Assembly (NCBI GenBank): GCA_022844565.1
Contig: JALHLK010000005.1
Location: 114,875-178,874 of the forward strand
Direction: 5' to 3'
From: Saprospiraceae bacterium
Lineage (GTDB): Bacteria; Bacteroidota; Bacteroidia; Chitinophagales; Saprospiraceae
Length of the DNA: 64,000 nucleotides
Position numbers and translations under genes: made by a program. This document shows positions 43,839-53,833 of the stretch, in pieces (the stretch's first letter is position 1; each line of letters begins with the position of its first letter). Below the pieces are notes generated by a model. The model was not told the origin of the DNA, made no database searches, and saw nothing but the letters and a program-made list of their open reading frames with translations.

Positions 43839-44929
43839 TGATAAGTGTTGATAATTGCTGAATTATTACAAATAGATAAGTTTAATTTTCCAGGTCCACT
43901 ATGACCTATTGGAGCGGTCATGTGTATATTTTTTGCTTTTACGGATAAAAGTACATCGGGAGATTTAAGTAAGAACAAAGGAAGACTACTATCAGATTTG
44001 AGCAGTAAACTATCAGGATAATTTGCCATTAAACCATCAATCTCAACATTTGTATTCAGACTTCCATTCTTAGTTGAAGCACTAAATAATGCCAAATGTC
44101 TTTTTTTTTCAGGACTAGATATGACTAAGATATTTTTTAGTTTATGATACGATTTATTTGGTTTACTGCCCCAGCCTAACTGAAAAGGTGCACCATTCCC
44201 ATTGTGTATAATGGTTACATTTTCTACAGTGATGTCACGATACAATTTTATAGCATCATCCCAACATTCGAATTTTGAATTTTTGATAATCGAACCTTTC
44301 CCCGCACTTACTCCGTCAGAATTACTTTGAAAATCAGGATATGGCCTATCAAACTTGATGTGTACATTGTTTATATCTACTTTTGCAGAAAATGTTGTAA
44401 TAGCATAAGTACGAGCATTATGTATGGTTAAATTGTTGACTGTTATGACAGCATTAGTGTCTTTTCCCAAATAACTTACCGCTCCATATTGCCACTTATG
44501 ACAGTCATCGACCCTGTCATCACCTTTAGGTCCATCGTTACAAGAACTTTCTGGATGCGCTTTTCCGTCTGGTCCTAAAGCCCAATTTTTGGTAATGGTG
44601 CCATATATGATGGATGTCTGTCGGTTTTTTCCTGAAATGGTTATTGATTTTGAAGCTCTAAAACCACCTTTGATGGTGACATTTGGATTTATAATGATTT
44701 TATCAACTACATTGGGTACTTCCCAATAAAACCCCTCTAAATCATAGTCTTCTTCAGCAGCTACACTAAAGTTTACAGACTTTGAGAAAGTGATGGTTTT
44801 AGACTTTTTATTCCAAGTAATGTGTTCAGCATTTACACCTTTTGGTAATAATAAAGTGTTGAGATCATCAGGACTATTCAATCCAATCAGCAAGCAAAAG
44901 AAAATACCAAAACTCAAAACTATATTCAT
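43799..44929 (-). CDS. Secreted right-handed beta-helix enzyme, GH28-like
   Basis: A 376-residue protein with a signal peptide ('VLSFGIFFCLLIGLNS') and a right-handed parallel beta-helix: 'VTIKGGFRASKSITISGKNRQTSIIYGTI', 'NAVITVNNLTIHNARTYAITTFSAKVDINNVHI'. Candidate catalytic aspartates lie in 'NSDGVSAGKG' and 'CWDDAIKLY', arranged as in GH28 and other beta-helix glycosidases. It could be a polygalacturonase, a carrageenase-type enzyme or a related hydrolase; sequence alone does not decide. It starts one base after the upstream sulfatase ends and overlaps the GH2 gene, so it is translationally coupled to both. Confidence 0.75.
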   Translation of the reverse strand: MNIVLSFGIFFCLLIGLNSPDDLNTLLLPKGVNAEHITWNKKSKTITFSKSVNFSVAAEEDYDLEGFYWEVPNVVDKIIINPNVTIKGGFRASKSITISGKNRQTSIIYGTITKNWALGPDGKAHPESSCNDGPKGDDRVDDCHKWQYGAVSYLGKDTNAVITVNNLTIHNARTYAITTFSAKVDINNVHIKFDRPYPDFQSNSDGVSAGKGSIIKNSKFECWDDAIKLYRDITVENVTIIHNGNGAPFQLGWGSKPNKSYHKLKNILVISSPEKKRHLALFSASTKNGSLNTNVEIDGLMANYPDSLLLKSDSSLPLFLLKSPDVLLSVKAKNIHMTAPIGHSGPGKLNLSICNNSAIINTYQCGKTKKITGCGW

Positions 44930-46363
44930 TTATTTAGGTATGTGTTTTGAAAGATCGTTCATCAAAGTTATATATTTAGAGTCAGATGCCAAATTAGTAA
45001 ATTGGTGTGGATCTTTGTCATTATCATACAATTCTTTACTTCCGTCCATATATTGGATATAATGCCAATTGTCCATAATCACAGCGTGACTACCTTTGGG
45101 ATATGTCACCACTGCGGGAGTTGTCCTTTTTGCTTTTGGGTTTTTTAATACATCGACAAATGATTTACCTTCTAAGTGTGCTGGAATTTTTTCACCTAAT
45201 AACTCGAGGATTGTTGGATATAAATCTAGATAAGAAACCTGAGTCTTCGTAATAGCAGGTTTTTGATTAGGTACAAAAACCATAAAAGGTGCACTTGTAG
45301 CAAGACTCCAAAGGGAGTACTTTTCCCATCTTCGTTTCTCTCCCAACTGAAAACCATGGTCAGACCACAAAACAACGATGGTGTTGTGTTTATATTTACT
45401 ATTTTCAAGACCTTTTAATACTTCACCTACACAAGCATCTGCAAATGACATACTTGCTAAATAGCCTTGTACTGCTGGTAATAACTGTTTCTTTTCTTCC
45501 ACAAAACTTACAAATTTGCTTGCAAAGTTTGTTTGACCAAATTCAGGAATATCTTTCATATCATCAGCTTTCCTTACAGGAGTCTTTAGCTTATCCAAAG
45601 GATAAAGATCAAAATATTCTTTAGGAGCTATAAAAGGTGCATGTGGCCTACTGATCCCGCAAGCCGCAAAAAATGGTTTATCATGTTCTTGCTTTAAATA
45701 ATCCGCAATAAAACCTGCATTTTTCCAATCCCATGACTCCTCTTTCTTTTGATCAGCGTGACCCCATACTTGGGATTTAGTCAAATAGCTAGGACCTTCT
45801 TTCTCTGTGATTTCATCGCTCATAGCGCCTTCTAACCATGCTGCTTGACCGTTTTTATCTAGATACTTTCTATCACCAGTGATGCCTCCATTAGCTTTAT
45901 GCTGTTCATTCCAAGATATTGGGTCTGAAATTGGATTAGCTACAGCTTGCAAGCCTCTGCCAAAGTGAAATAATTTACCTGCACCAACGGTCTCATATCC
46001 CATCTTTTGAAGGTATTGGGGTAAAGTAACTCTTTGTAGCCCACCATCATTGAGTCTGAAATTTCCTTTATTTTCATACTGACCTGTGGTTTCAGGTCGT
46101 TGTCCTGTCCAAATCGCAGTACGAGATGGATTACAGGCAGGAAATACACAATGTGCGTTTGTAAAGTGTGTAGATTTTGAAGCTAGTTTATCAATATTTG
46201 GGGTAATGGCAGGTCCAGCATTATACCCAATCCAATTATTCATGTCATCAATGGCAATAAAAAGGATATTGTACTTTGTCTGTGAATATTCTTTAATATT
46301 TTTTTTCTGACATCCTAAAAGGGAAAAAAACAAAAGAAGGAAACATAAAATTTGCTTTGCCAA
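44930..46363 (-). CDS. S1-family sulfatase, iduronate-2-sulfatase-like lipoprotein
   Basis: A 477-residue sulfatase anchored by a lipobox ('SLLGC', Cys18). 'IAIDDMNNW' (metal site) and the formylglycine motif 'CNPSR' (Cys77) are clear, with 'WSDHGFQLGEKRRWEKYSLW' at the C-terminal side. The 'DDMNxW' and 'GEKxxWEK' patterns match the lipoprotein sulfatase at 23251, so these are a paralogous pair (S1_7-like, inferred). It is the first gene of a six-to-seven gene operon. The upstream 120 bases contain a palindromic TTTAAG-ag-CTTAAA and the terminator of the susCD operon. Confidence 0.93.
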   Translation of the reverse strand: MAKQILCFLLLFFSLLGCQKKNIKEYSQTKYNILFIAIDDMNNWIGYNAGPAITPNIDKLASKSTHFTNAHCVFPACNPSRTAIWTGQRPETTGQYENKGNFRLNDGGLQRVTLPQYLQKMGYETVGAGKLFHFGRGLQAVANPISDPISWNEQHKANGGITGDRKYLDKNGQAAWLEGAMSDEITEKEGPSYLTKSQVWGHADQKKEESWDWKNAGFIADYLKQEHDKPFFAACGISRPHAPFIAPKEYFDLYPLDKLKTPVRKADDMKDIPEFGQTNFASKFVSFVEEKKQLLPAVQGYLASMSFADACVGEVLKGLENSKYKHNTIVVLWSDHGFQLGEKRRWEKYSLWSLATSAPFMVFVPNQKPAITKTQVSYLDLYPTILELLGEKIPAHLEGKSFVDVLKNPKAKRTTPAVVTYPKGSHAVIMDNWHYIQYMDGSKELYDNDKDPHQFTNLASDSKYITLMNDLSKHIPK

Positions 46364-46473
46364 TTATTATTTGATTTATATGTGAATAAAATTTTTACTG
46401 ATACTACTTAGAAATAATTAATTCAAAAAAACTATAAGAATTTGGAGTGCTATATTTAAGAGCTTAAATATAT

Positions 46474-46512
46474 TAAAAAAGAAAAGGGTGATTATTAAAT
46501 TAAGCACCCTTT
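46474..46512 (-). terminator. Terminator of the susCD operon
   Basis: On the minus strand: AAAGGGTG, a 14-base loop, CACCCTTT, then TCTTTTTTAA. It ends the transport operon just after the lipoprotein gene and isolates it from the sulfatase operon. Confidence 0.85.
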
Positions 46513-46550
46513 CTATCATTATTAATAAAGCCACATTTATTTTTAAAAAA

Positions 46551-47684
46551 TTACTGCACTGTAATTGTAATTTCTTTAACTTGTCTTTCAAATGGATATT
46601 CGCTAGATAAAATCTCATCAGCTCTTCCTGTTCGATAACCATCTCCGCTATATTGTTTTCTTCCTGTAAAGGTTGAAACTAAGGTAGCTTTATACACTCC
46701 TGGAGTAGTATACTTGTAAGCATATTTATGGGTCCTTCCTGCATTTACAAATGGTAAAGCTACACCGATATCAAAAGATTTTATGTTGTTTTGAATACTT
46801 CCTATTGCTACTTCTTGTATAAATACTCTGCCTTTATAAGCTAATAGATCACCATTATCATCAGTAACGGTTGGATCATCAGCATTGATAAAAAACCTTA
46901 ACTCATCTATACCTTTTTTTGGATTAAGTGTTGGATTAGCTGTTCGCCATGCAGTAAGTAATGTTGTCAAGTTAAAATTAATAGTAGTTAACAACTCCCT
47001 TACTGTGTTTATAGAATAAGAAATGGTTGTTTCTTTTCCGTCAATGACAGCTTGAACACCTAATTTAACAGCAATTCCTGTTTGGACATTAGGATCATGC
47101 CCGTCAGGGAAAGATAGAGAAAGACTCAAATTGTTATTAACAACAGTATTTACTGCACCTAGGGCAGCTAATTGAACATTAGTAAAATTTAGCAAACCTG
47201 GTAATACTGCATTATCTGGCTTGATTGTCAAACGGTGTGGTTCTGTGGTGTTTACATCCAGTTGTAAATAGGTAGATTGAGTACTATTTGCTACATCGAA
47301 AGAAACCAATTTTCCTTGATATAACTTGATAGGTCCTTTATCAAAACTATAACTTGCTGGAACCGTCGTAAAATTAGGTATGTAATTATAAAATTCCTTA
47401 AGATCAGGAAGCCTACTAGCAAATATTGTATTCTTCAACTCAGTATCGTTATACCCTTTTAATTCGACTAGTGCAATGCGACTTTTAGAAAAATCCTTAT
47501 TAATATCGCCAGTATATATTGACGATGCGTCAGCTCCAGAGCCAATAGAAAAAACTACACTTTCGCCTGCTTTGATAGTTTGTTTGTCTGCAGTGTAGGA
47601 GATATCTACTACTTCTAAATTGCCTTCTTTTTGGCAATTTGTCAGGGTAAAAGCAATTAAAGTAAATATAATTATTCTTTTCAT
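46551..47684 (-). CDS. SusE/F-position lipoprotein (DUF5017-like)
   Basis: A surface-lipoprotein candidate directly downstream of susD. The track start (47714) adds a charged leader; the internal ATG at 47684 begins 'MKRIIIFTLIAFTLTNC', a proper lipoprotein signal with Cys17, and is preferred. A PKD/Ig-like domain follows ('TADKQTIKAGESVVFSIGSGADASSIYTGD'), then a jelly-roll-like C-terminus. This resembles the DUF5017 group. In this position such proteins bind polysaccharide at the outer membrane and pass it to SusD/SusC. 377 residues. Confidence 0.75.
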   Translation of the reverse strand: MKRIIIFTLIAFTLTNCQKEGNLEVVDISYTADKQTIKAGESVVFSIGSGADASSIYTGDINKDFSKSRIALVELKGYNDTELKNTIFASRLPDLKEFYNYIPNFTTVPASYSFDKGPIKLYQGKLVSFDVANSTQSTYLQLDVNTTEPHRLTIKPDNAVLPGLLNFTNVQLAALGAVNTVVNNNLSLSLSFPDGHDPNVQTGIAVKLGVQAVIDGKETTISYSINTVRELLTTINFNLTTLLTAWRTANPTLNPKKGIDELRFFINADDPTVTDDNGDLLAYKGRVFIQEVAIGSIQNNIKSFDIGVALPFVNAGRTHKYAYKYTTPGVYKATLVSTFTGRKQYSGDGYRTGRADEILSSEYPFERQVKEITITVQ

Positions 47685-47703
47685 TTTTATTATCTGTTTA
47701 ATT

Positions 47704-49812
47704 TTAAAAACCAAGATTCTGATTTAATTTTGGATTTCTGGCAATCTCATTTGCAGGGATTGCAAAATATGAAAATTTTTCATCAGGCAGCGGAAGTATT
47801 TGTACACCAAATGGTGTCGATTGTAGAGAACGTTTTGTCAATGGATTTATTTTTGATTTTATAGAGCTGATATTACTTACAAGTCTACCATATCTAACTA
47901 AATCTAACCATCTACTATTTTGCTCTCCTGCTAATTCTCTCCACCTTTCATCCAAAAGGGCTTCTCTAAAATCATTTTGACTAAGTGAAGCAGCAAAATC
48001 AGGAACCCAATCTTTAGTTTCTGGAAAATCTTTAAAATTTCTAATAACAGGATTAGCAGGCACTTCTCTTATACCTCTAAAAGCGGAAATTTGAAAGTAA
48101 TATTTCTTCAATGTATCTGCTGCATTTTGATTTCTAGCAGGTGCCGGGGTTCTACCTACTTTTGCTTCTCTTTCAAATACTTGCTGGTATGTAGCTGTAT
48201 ATGGGCTATTTGGTAAAATCCTTGTTGCAGGAGTTAAAGCGTCATAATAAATAAAGTTTCTTGCTCTATTTCTTACGAGATTTACCGCTTCTCTAGCTGT
48301 AAATTTGCCGTCTGCAGGTTTTGTATTAGGTCCTGACAATTCATTTACTACTTCAGAATACATCAATAATACTTCTGAATATCTCATTATAGGAAAATCT
48401 GTGTCAAATGTAGCATCTGTATAGCCTGCCTGAGTTATTGGATTTCTTCTAAATTTTACTAGTTTTATATTAGGTACTGCAGTAGCTCCACCACCACCCC
48501 ATATAGTAGAAAAGCTTCTTACACCATTAGTTGTTACAATGTCAACAGCCCCTGGATTGTTCCTAAATGCATTATTGTCATTCACCAATTCAAACCAATA
48601 AGGTCTGCACCAAGGATACGGTTCAGAACTTCTCAAGAATATTTCACAATTTATTCCTTGTCCATTTGGACAATCGCCAGGGCCATTTTGAAATCCCGCA
48701 GTTGTATTTACGTTAAAAGATCTAAATTCTCCGTCTTCAAAACTCCAAAATCTTCTTACCCAATCACCAGGCGAATCAAGGTCAAATGCTGATAAACCCC
48801 AGTCATTTGGGAAAGATCCACCATTAGCATTAGCTAAAGAACCTAGGAATACTGTATTCGGAGCACTAGAGTTATTAAAAAATCCACTTTGTTGACCAAA
48901 AAGATTTGAGTTATTTTTATCATTTACATTAAACTCAATTGTAAAGACTAATTCGTTCTGTCCTGCATATTGCTTGTCTCCTATAAAGTTATCTGGGAAG
49001 TAGGGTTTTAAGTCATATTTATTGCTATTAATTACTGTGTTTAGAGCCGCTAATGACTTGGTATAGTTTTCTTGACCGTTTCCAGATTTATCTCGATGTT
49101 TTTCAATAGATGCCATCAAAAGGTGAGCTTTACCTAGAAATGCTGATGCAACAGTTTTATCAGCCCTACCTCTGACTGAATTTAATGGCAGCTGTTCTAT
49201 TGCTTTATTAAACTCATCTGTTACAAATTTGTAGACCAATATTTCCTGATCTCTCATTTTATCACCTGGACTATTGGTGACATCAAATATCTCATCAAAA
49301 TTTTTAAAAAATTGAGTGATAATAGGAACATTTCTAAATAGTGTAGCCAGTTGCATATATGCCAATGCTCTAATGAATCTAGCTTCTCCTTCCACTCGAT
49401 TCCATTGAGCTTTTTCAGTATCAGGAATATTTGTTGAAGAAAGTCCCTTTTGAGTTTTTTCGATTGTGATATTAGCTTTTGCAATAACATTAAAACACGC
49501 ATCCCAGATTCTTATAGATTCTCCATCAGTAGCGTCATGTTGCATTCTTCCAATTCCACTTCTCGCTAAAGTAGTACCAGGGTTACCAACAGAATAATCT
49601 GATGGAAACCAAGCCCAATAGACAGTACCCAAAAAATTATCATTTCGCATTTCTGAATAAGCTTGTGTCAATAGAAAATCTGCTTCCTGAGGAGTTTTGC
49701 CAAAATCATCGATAAGCACATTAGATTTGATCGAAGGCTCTAAAAAATCTTCACAACCAGAAAAAGTGATTAATAGTAAAAATAGAACTATTATATTATG
49801 TAATTTTTTCAT
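47704..49812 (-). CDS. susD: SusD/RagB-family glycan-binding lipoprotein
   Basis: A 702-residue outer-membrane lipoprotein that caps the SusC channel and binds the glycan. The start is set at 49812 ('MKKLHNIIVLFLLLITFSGC'), which begins a perfect lipoprotein signal; the track start is eight codons upstream. TPR-like helices are seen ('WNRVEGEARFIRALAYMQLATLFRNVPII', 'DEFNKAIEQLPL'), with the usual 'RWRELAGEQNSRWLDLVRYGRL' near the C-terminus. It is longer than the usual 500-600 residues, with extra loops between 270 and 470. It begins 29 bases after susC ends. Confidence 0.96.
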   Translation of the reverse strand: MKKLHNIIVLFLLLITFSGCEDFLEPSIKSNVLIDDFGKTPQEADFLLTQAYSEMRNDNFLGTVYWAWFPSDYSVGNPGTTLARSGIGRMQHDATDGESIRIWDACFNVIAKANITIEKTQKGLSSTNIPDTEKAQWNRVEGEARFIRALAYMQLATLFRNVPIITQFFKNFDEIFDVTNSPGDKMRDQEILVYKFVTDEFNKAIEQLPLNSVRGRADKTVASAFLGKAHLLMASIEKHRDKSGNGQENYTKSLAALNTVINSNKYDLKPYFPDNFIGDKQYAGQNELVFTIEFNVNDKNNSNLFGQQSGFFNNSSAPNTVFLGSLANANGGSFPNDWGLSAFDLDSPGDWVRRFWSFEDGEFRSFNVNTTAGFQNGPGDCPNGQGINCEIFLRSSEPYPWCRPYWFELVNDNNAFRNNPGAVDIVTTNGVRSFSTIWGGGGATAVPNIKLVKFRRNPITQAGYTDATFDTDFPIMRYSEVLLMYSEVVNELSGPNTKPADGKFTAREAVNLVRNRARNFIYYDALTPATRILPNSPYTATYQQVFEREAKVGRTPAPARNQNAADTLKKYYFQISAFRGIREVPANPVIRNFKDFPETKDWVPDFAASLSQNDFREALLDERWRELAGEQNSRWLDLVRYGRLVSNISSIKSKINPLTKRSLQSTPFGVQILPLPDEKFSYFAIPANEIARNPKLNQNLGF

Positions 49813-49841
49813 TTTATTAAAATTTTTATCTATCAAATTAA

Positions 49842-52800
49842 TTAAAAACCTAAGTCTACACCAAATAGGAAAAACCTAGATCTAGGATATGCACCTTGAT
49901 CTAATCCTGGGAAAAGACCTCTGTTTTGGCCCCTTGCTGCATTTACTTCTGGATCAAACCACGAGTATCGAGATAATAAAGCTAGATTTTGCCCCGTGAA
50001 TGTAATTTTGGCTGTCCTCAAATTTACTTTTTTCATAAATTTAGAAGGTAAAGTATATCCAACTCTTAAAGTTTCAAATCGAAGGAAAGATCCGTCTTCT
50101 ACCATCTCACTTCTTGAAAATGTAGATCCAGATCGTGTTGTGAAAATGGCAAAATATGACTGGTAGTTTCTATCTTGATCTTGTCGATTCCAAATATCAT
50201 TAGAAATGATAGTCTGTAAGTTATTATCTCCTCTTAGATAATGTGCTCTATTTAAATTATTATTTACTACATCATTGCCATATGACCATCTCATAAATGC
50301 ATAAAAATCAAAAGATTTGTATGTTAATGTATTGCCAATGCCACCTGTATGTAGGGGAAGTGCATAAGCCATAGGTACGTATTCAGTCCGATCTATCAAG
50401 CCATCACCATTTACGTCTAAAAATCCAAATTCTCCCACATTGTTGTCTGCTGTTTTTCTTGGAGAGTTCAACAATTCAGTTTCGTTGTTGATAAGACCAT
50501 CTTGGATAGTACCGTAATAAACGCCAATAGGTTGTCCTACTCTTAAAAGGACATCATTTGTATTAGGTCCTGTACCTATTACGGTAAAGGCTAAATCAGG
50601 CTGCCCACCTAAGTCGGTAATTTTATTTCTATTCCATGCGATATTGAAATTTGTATTCCATGAAAAATTCCTCTTATTGATGTTAAAAGAAGTTAATTCT
50701 AATTCGAGACCTCTGTTGGTTAATCCACCAACATTGCGAATTGTACTTGTAAATGAAGAATATGTTGGCAATTGGACATCTAAAAGTAGTCCACTCGTTC
50801 TATTGCTATATACATTTGTACTTAAAGTAAATCTATCTTTCAAAAACCCAAAGTCAATACCAAGATTGAGCCCAGTAGTTTGCTCCCATGTTACATCCGG
50901 ATTAGCAAACCGAGTTCCTACATTGACAGATGTAGATACACTATTGTTAAATGGATATCCGCCATTAGATAAGTTACCAAGTAAAAGTCCTGAGTTTATT
51001 GGTATTTGATTATTACCCGTTACCCCTACTCCACCTCTAATTTTTAGATTAGAAAGATATTTTTCTGAAAATTTCATAAATGGTTCATCTATAATATTCC
51101 AAGCAAATGATGCGGCAGGAAAAATACCTGTTTTATCGGTTATAAATCTAGAAGATTGGTCTACTCTTAATGAACTCGTAAAAACATATTTTCTTTTATA
51201 ATCATATTGTACCCTACCTATGAAAGACTGATCTCTGATATCAAAATACTGGGGAACAGAAAAAACAGATCCAGCAGCTTGTAAAGTATATTCCTTCAAA
51301 ACTTCTGTTGAAAACTGTTCATAAGTCGTTCTAAGCCTATCGTCAGCAGTTTTACGAGCTTCGTAAATAAGGTTAGCTGCAATCTTATGATTCTTATTAA
51401 ACTTGTGATTGATAGCAATTCTTGGGTTTATGGTCCATCTTATATCTTCTCCTCTTTCCAATATTGCTCTACCATTTGTGTTAGAAGCTTCTCTTAACAC
51501 CCTTGAAACAAAATAATTACTACTATTGAGGTCATTAGTCAATCCTGCATTCATTGCAAATTCTAGCCAAGATAGAGGCTTTATAGAGATATTTAAGTTG
51601 CCCGAAAACCAATTAGTCTGTCTATTAGAGATCGTTTCATTCAATCTAAATTCTGGACTTTCTGGGCCAGCTCCTTGACCACCATTATTGATTACTCCTT
51701 CAGTACCACCTGTTATATTATCTCTATTGATAAATGGATTCATAAAAGTGCTTTGACTTACCGCATTATCTACTCTCCAATCACCTATTAAACCTTCATA
51801 ATCAGTATTGGCATACTGCAACCTCATTCCCGCTGTTATAATCTTACCAATTTTTTGTTCTAAATTGAGTCTACCAGAAAGTCGACTAAATCCTGAATTA
51901 ATTAATAGTCCTTTCTCATTTAAATAACCTAATGACGCAAAATAAGAAGTTCCATTATTAGAAGACCCAGAAAAATCAAAATCATATTGTGCTCTTTGTG
52001 TATTTTGGGTTATCACATCAAGCCAATTTGTACCTTCATAGTTGGTCAAACCATATTGATTTTTGAGTACATCTCTATACTTGATGTCACCTCCTTCAGC
52101 CCCTTGATTTACGAAAGCTAACATTTCCCACACGCTAGGTGCTCCAGGATTTAAAATAGCACCTGCTTGACCACCATTGTTTCCACCAGAAGTTCTTGCT
52201 ATGGTAGCTCTATATAAAGCATATTCTTCAGATGAAAGTACCGGAAGTGTTCTAGCAAAAGTACCGAAGCCCCTCTTTACGTTCAAATTAATAATTGGTT
52301 TACCTTTCGCTCCATTTTTAGTAGTAATTACAATTACCCCATTTGTAGCACCTACCCCATACAAAGCAGTTGCCGATGCATCCTTCAATACGTCTATAGA
52401 TGCAATATCATTAGGATTTATAACTGATAATGGATTTACGGTACTATTTCCATCAGTTATATAAGGAATATTATCAATAACAATCAATGGGGAACTTCCG
52501 CCAGAAATAGAATTAGACCCTCTAATATTAATACTAAACCCCGCTCCAGGCGTTCCATCATTTGACACAATGTTTACACCCGCAGCTCGACCTTGCAGTA
52601 ATTCTGATACATTGACAGGTGCTGTATTCTTTAAAGTTGACTGATCAATTTTAGATACAGCTCCAGAGGTTTCTTTCTTAAAAGTCTCGATTCCATACCC
52701 TGAAATTACCACCTCTTCTAATAAATTAGTATCTTCTAAAAGGAGTATATCAATTTTTGATTCCTGTCCTACCACAATTTCTTGTGATTGAGATCCAACA

Positions 52801-53018
52801 AATGATATTATTAATTTTTCTCCTGGAGATGCTTGAATGGTATACTCTCCGTTTATATCTGTAATCGCACCTCGATTTGTGCCATTTACTGCGACTGTCG
52901 CACCGATGACAGCGTCACCATTTTTATCTTTTACTATCCCACTGATTGTCTTGCTTTGTGCGAACAATCCGACTTGTGCTGTAAAGAAGATAATTAACAA
53001 AAGTAATAGTTTCTTCAT
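49842..53018 (-). CDS. susC: SusC/RagA-family TonB-dependent transporter
   Basis: A 1058-residue outer-membrane transporter that imports oligosaccharides with energy from TonB. The start is set at 53018 ('MKKLLLLLIIFFTAQVGLFAQS'), beginning the signal peptide, rather than the track's 53057. Next come the carboxypeptidase-D-like domain ('ISGIVKDKNGDAVIGATVAVNG'), the plug ('LLQGRAAGVNIVSNDGTPG', 'VLKDASATALYGVGATNGVIVITTK') and a ~22-strand barrel ending in the aromatic 'FFLFGVDLGF'. There is no N-terminal anti-sigma interaction domain, so regulation is likely by the hybrid two-component system. A direct repeat lies 68-100 bases upstream. Confidence 0.97.
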   Translation of the reverse strand: MKKLLLLLIIFFTAQVGLFAQSKTISGIVKDKNGDAVIGATVAVNGTNRGAITDINGEYTIQASPGEKLIISFVGSQSQEIVVGQESKIDILLLEDTNLLEEVVISGYGIETFKKETSGAVSKIDQSTLKNTAPVNVSELLQGRAAGVNIVSNDGTPGAGFSINIRGSNSISGGSSPLIVIDNIPYITDGNSTVNPLSVINPNDIASIDVLKDASATALYGVGATNGVIVITTKNGAKGKPIINLNVKRGFGTFARTLPVLSSEEYALYRATIARTSGGNNGGQAGAILNPGAPSVWEMLAFVNQGAEGGDIKYRDVLKNQYGLTNYEGTNWLDVITQNTQRAQYDFDFSGSSNNGTSYFASLGYLNEKGLLINSGFSRLSGRLNLEQKIGKIITAGMRLQYANTDYEGLIGDWRVDNAVSQSTFMNPFINRDNITGGTEGVINNGGQGAGPESPEFRLNETISNRQTNWFSGNLNISIKPLSWLEFAMNAGLTNDLNSSNYFVSRVLREASNTNGRAILERGEDIRWTINPRIAINHKFNKNHKIAANLIYEARKTADDRLRTTYEQFSTEVLKEYTLQAAGSVFSVPQYFDIRDQSFIGRVQYDYKRKYVFTSSLRVDQSSRFITDKTGIFPAASFAWNIIDEPFMKFSEKYLSNLKIRGGVGVTGNNQIPINSGLLLGNLSNGGYPFNNSVSTSVNVGTRFANPDVTWEQTTGLNLGIDFGFLKDRFTLSTNVYSNRTSGLLLDVQLPTYSSFTSTIRNVGGLTNRGLELELTSFNINKRNFSWNTNFNIAWNRNKITDLGGQPDLAFTVIGTGPNTNDVLLRVGQPIGVYYGTIQDGLINNETELLNSPRKTADNNVGEFGFLDVNGDGLIDRTEYVPMAYALPLHTGGIGNTLTYKSFDFYAFMRWSYGNDVVNNNLNRAHYLRGDNNLQTIISNDIWNRQDQDRNYQSYFAIFTTRSGSTFSRSEMVEDGSFLRFETLRVGYTLPSKFMKKVNLRTAKITFTGQNLALLSRYSWFDPEVNAARGQNRGLFPGLDQGAYPRSRFFLFGVDLGF

Positions 53019-53085
53019 TTTAATTAACGATTTGATAATACAATAATAGTACTGCAAAACAAATACTTATTCCCTAAGGTAGGTT

Positions 53086-53117
53086 GCTCTTTTGTTCTCA
53101 TAAACTGCTCTTTTATG
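53086..53117. promoter_or_regulatory. 21-bp-spaced direct repeat upstream of susC
   Basis: GCTCTTTTGT (53086-53095) and TGCTCTTTTAT (53106-53116), one 9-base core (TGCTCTTTT) repeated with a 21-bp period, two helical turns. It lies 68-100 bases before the susC start. The same two-part motif recurs at 32205-32236. Candidate operator for the AraC-type output domain of the hybrid regulator. Confidence 0.55.
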
Positions 53118-53203
53118 CAAATGAACTTTTAAGCATTTTTTTTGAATGTTAATGGCAGATTTCATAAATAATTTTAATTGAATAAAATTTTTTTAATGGA
53201 AAT

Positions 53204-53833
53204 TTATACAATTACTCCCACCACCCTACAAGGACACCCATCCCCACCCCCAATCTTCAAAGGCAATGCCACCAATTCAATCATTTTAGATGTAATTCTT
53301 TCCGTATTGACCAATCCCTCAATAATGATGACCGAATTCAAAAGAATTTTATGAATTTCATCCACTTCCTTCAAATTATTTACATCTGCCACAGAAGGTG
53401 GCTCTACTGCCAAAATATTCACACCATTTGCCACCATCCATTGCGCTAATTCTTTACTTATTCGAGGTAAAGCATTTCGATAAGCATCAGTCCCGTGCTT
53501 TGCGCTCCAACCCGTTCTCAGTATGATGCTATCACCTGATCTGAATTCAGACAACTGACCCAAGACATTATCTAAACCAATTAATTGCGAATCTTCTTTG
53601 ATCTCTACATCAACCACCCAACACCTTTTAGCAAAAAATCGCTCGACTGGAAACTGGTCGATTGTAGCTTCACTCGCTTCAAAATGAACGGGAGCATCCA
53701 TGTGCGTGCCCGCATGAGAATAAAATGTGAGGGTACTAGCATTCCAACCATCGATCCCATAGTCCTTGGCTGCTGCCTTATTAAAGCCAGCAACCGTACT
53801 ATCAAATATTCGTGTCAGATCTATATATTTCAT
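53204..53833 (-). CDS. Cyclase-family (KynB-like) hydrolase
   Basis: A 209-residue protein of the metal-dependent Cyclase family (PF04199), which includes kynurenine formamidase. The hallmark 'HAGTHMDAPVHF' is at residues about 36-47. No signal peptide. In the family, members hydrolyse amides, lactones or isatins. Its position between an acid dehydrogenase and susC suggests a lactone or acid-sugar step rather than tryptophan breakdown, which is inference. It overlaps the upstream dehydrogenase by 4 bases and is 186 bases before susC. Confidence 0.85.
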   Translation of the reverse strand: MKYIDLTRIFDSTVAGFNKAAAKDYGIDGWNASTLTFYSHAGTHMDAPVHFEASEATIDQFPVERFFAKRCWVVDVEIKEDSQLIGLDNVLGQLSEFRSGDSIILRTGWSAKHGTDAYRNALPRISKELAQWMVANGVNILAVEPPSVADVNNLKEVDEIHKILLNSVIIIEGLVNTERITSKMIELVALPLKIGGGDGCPCRVVGVIV

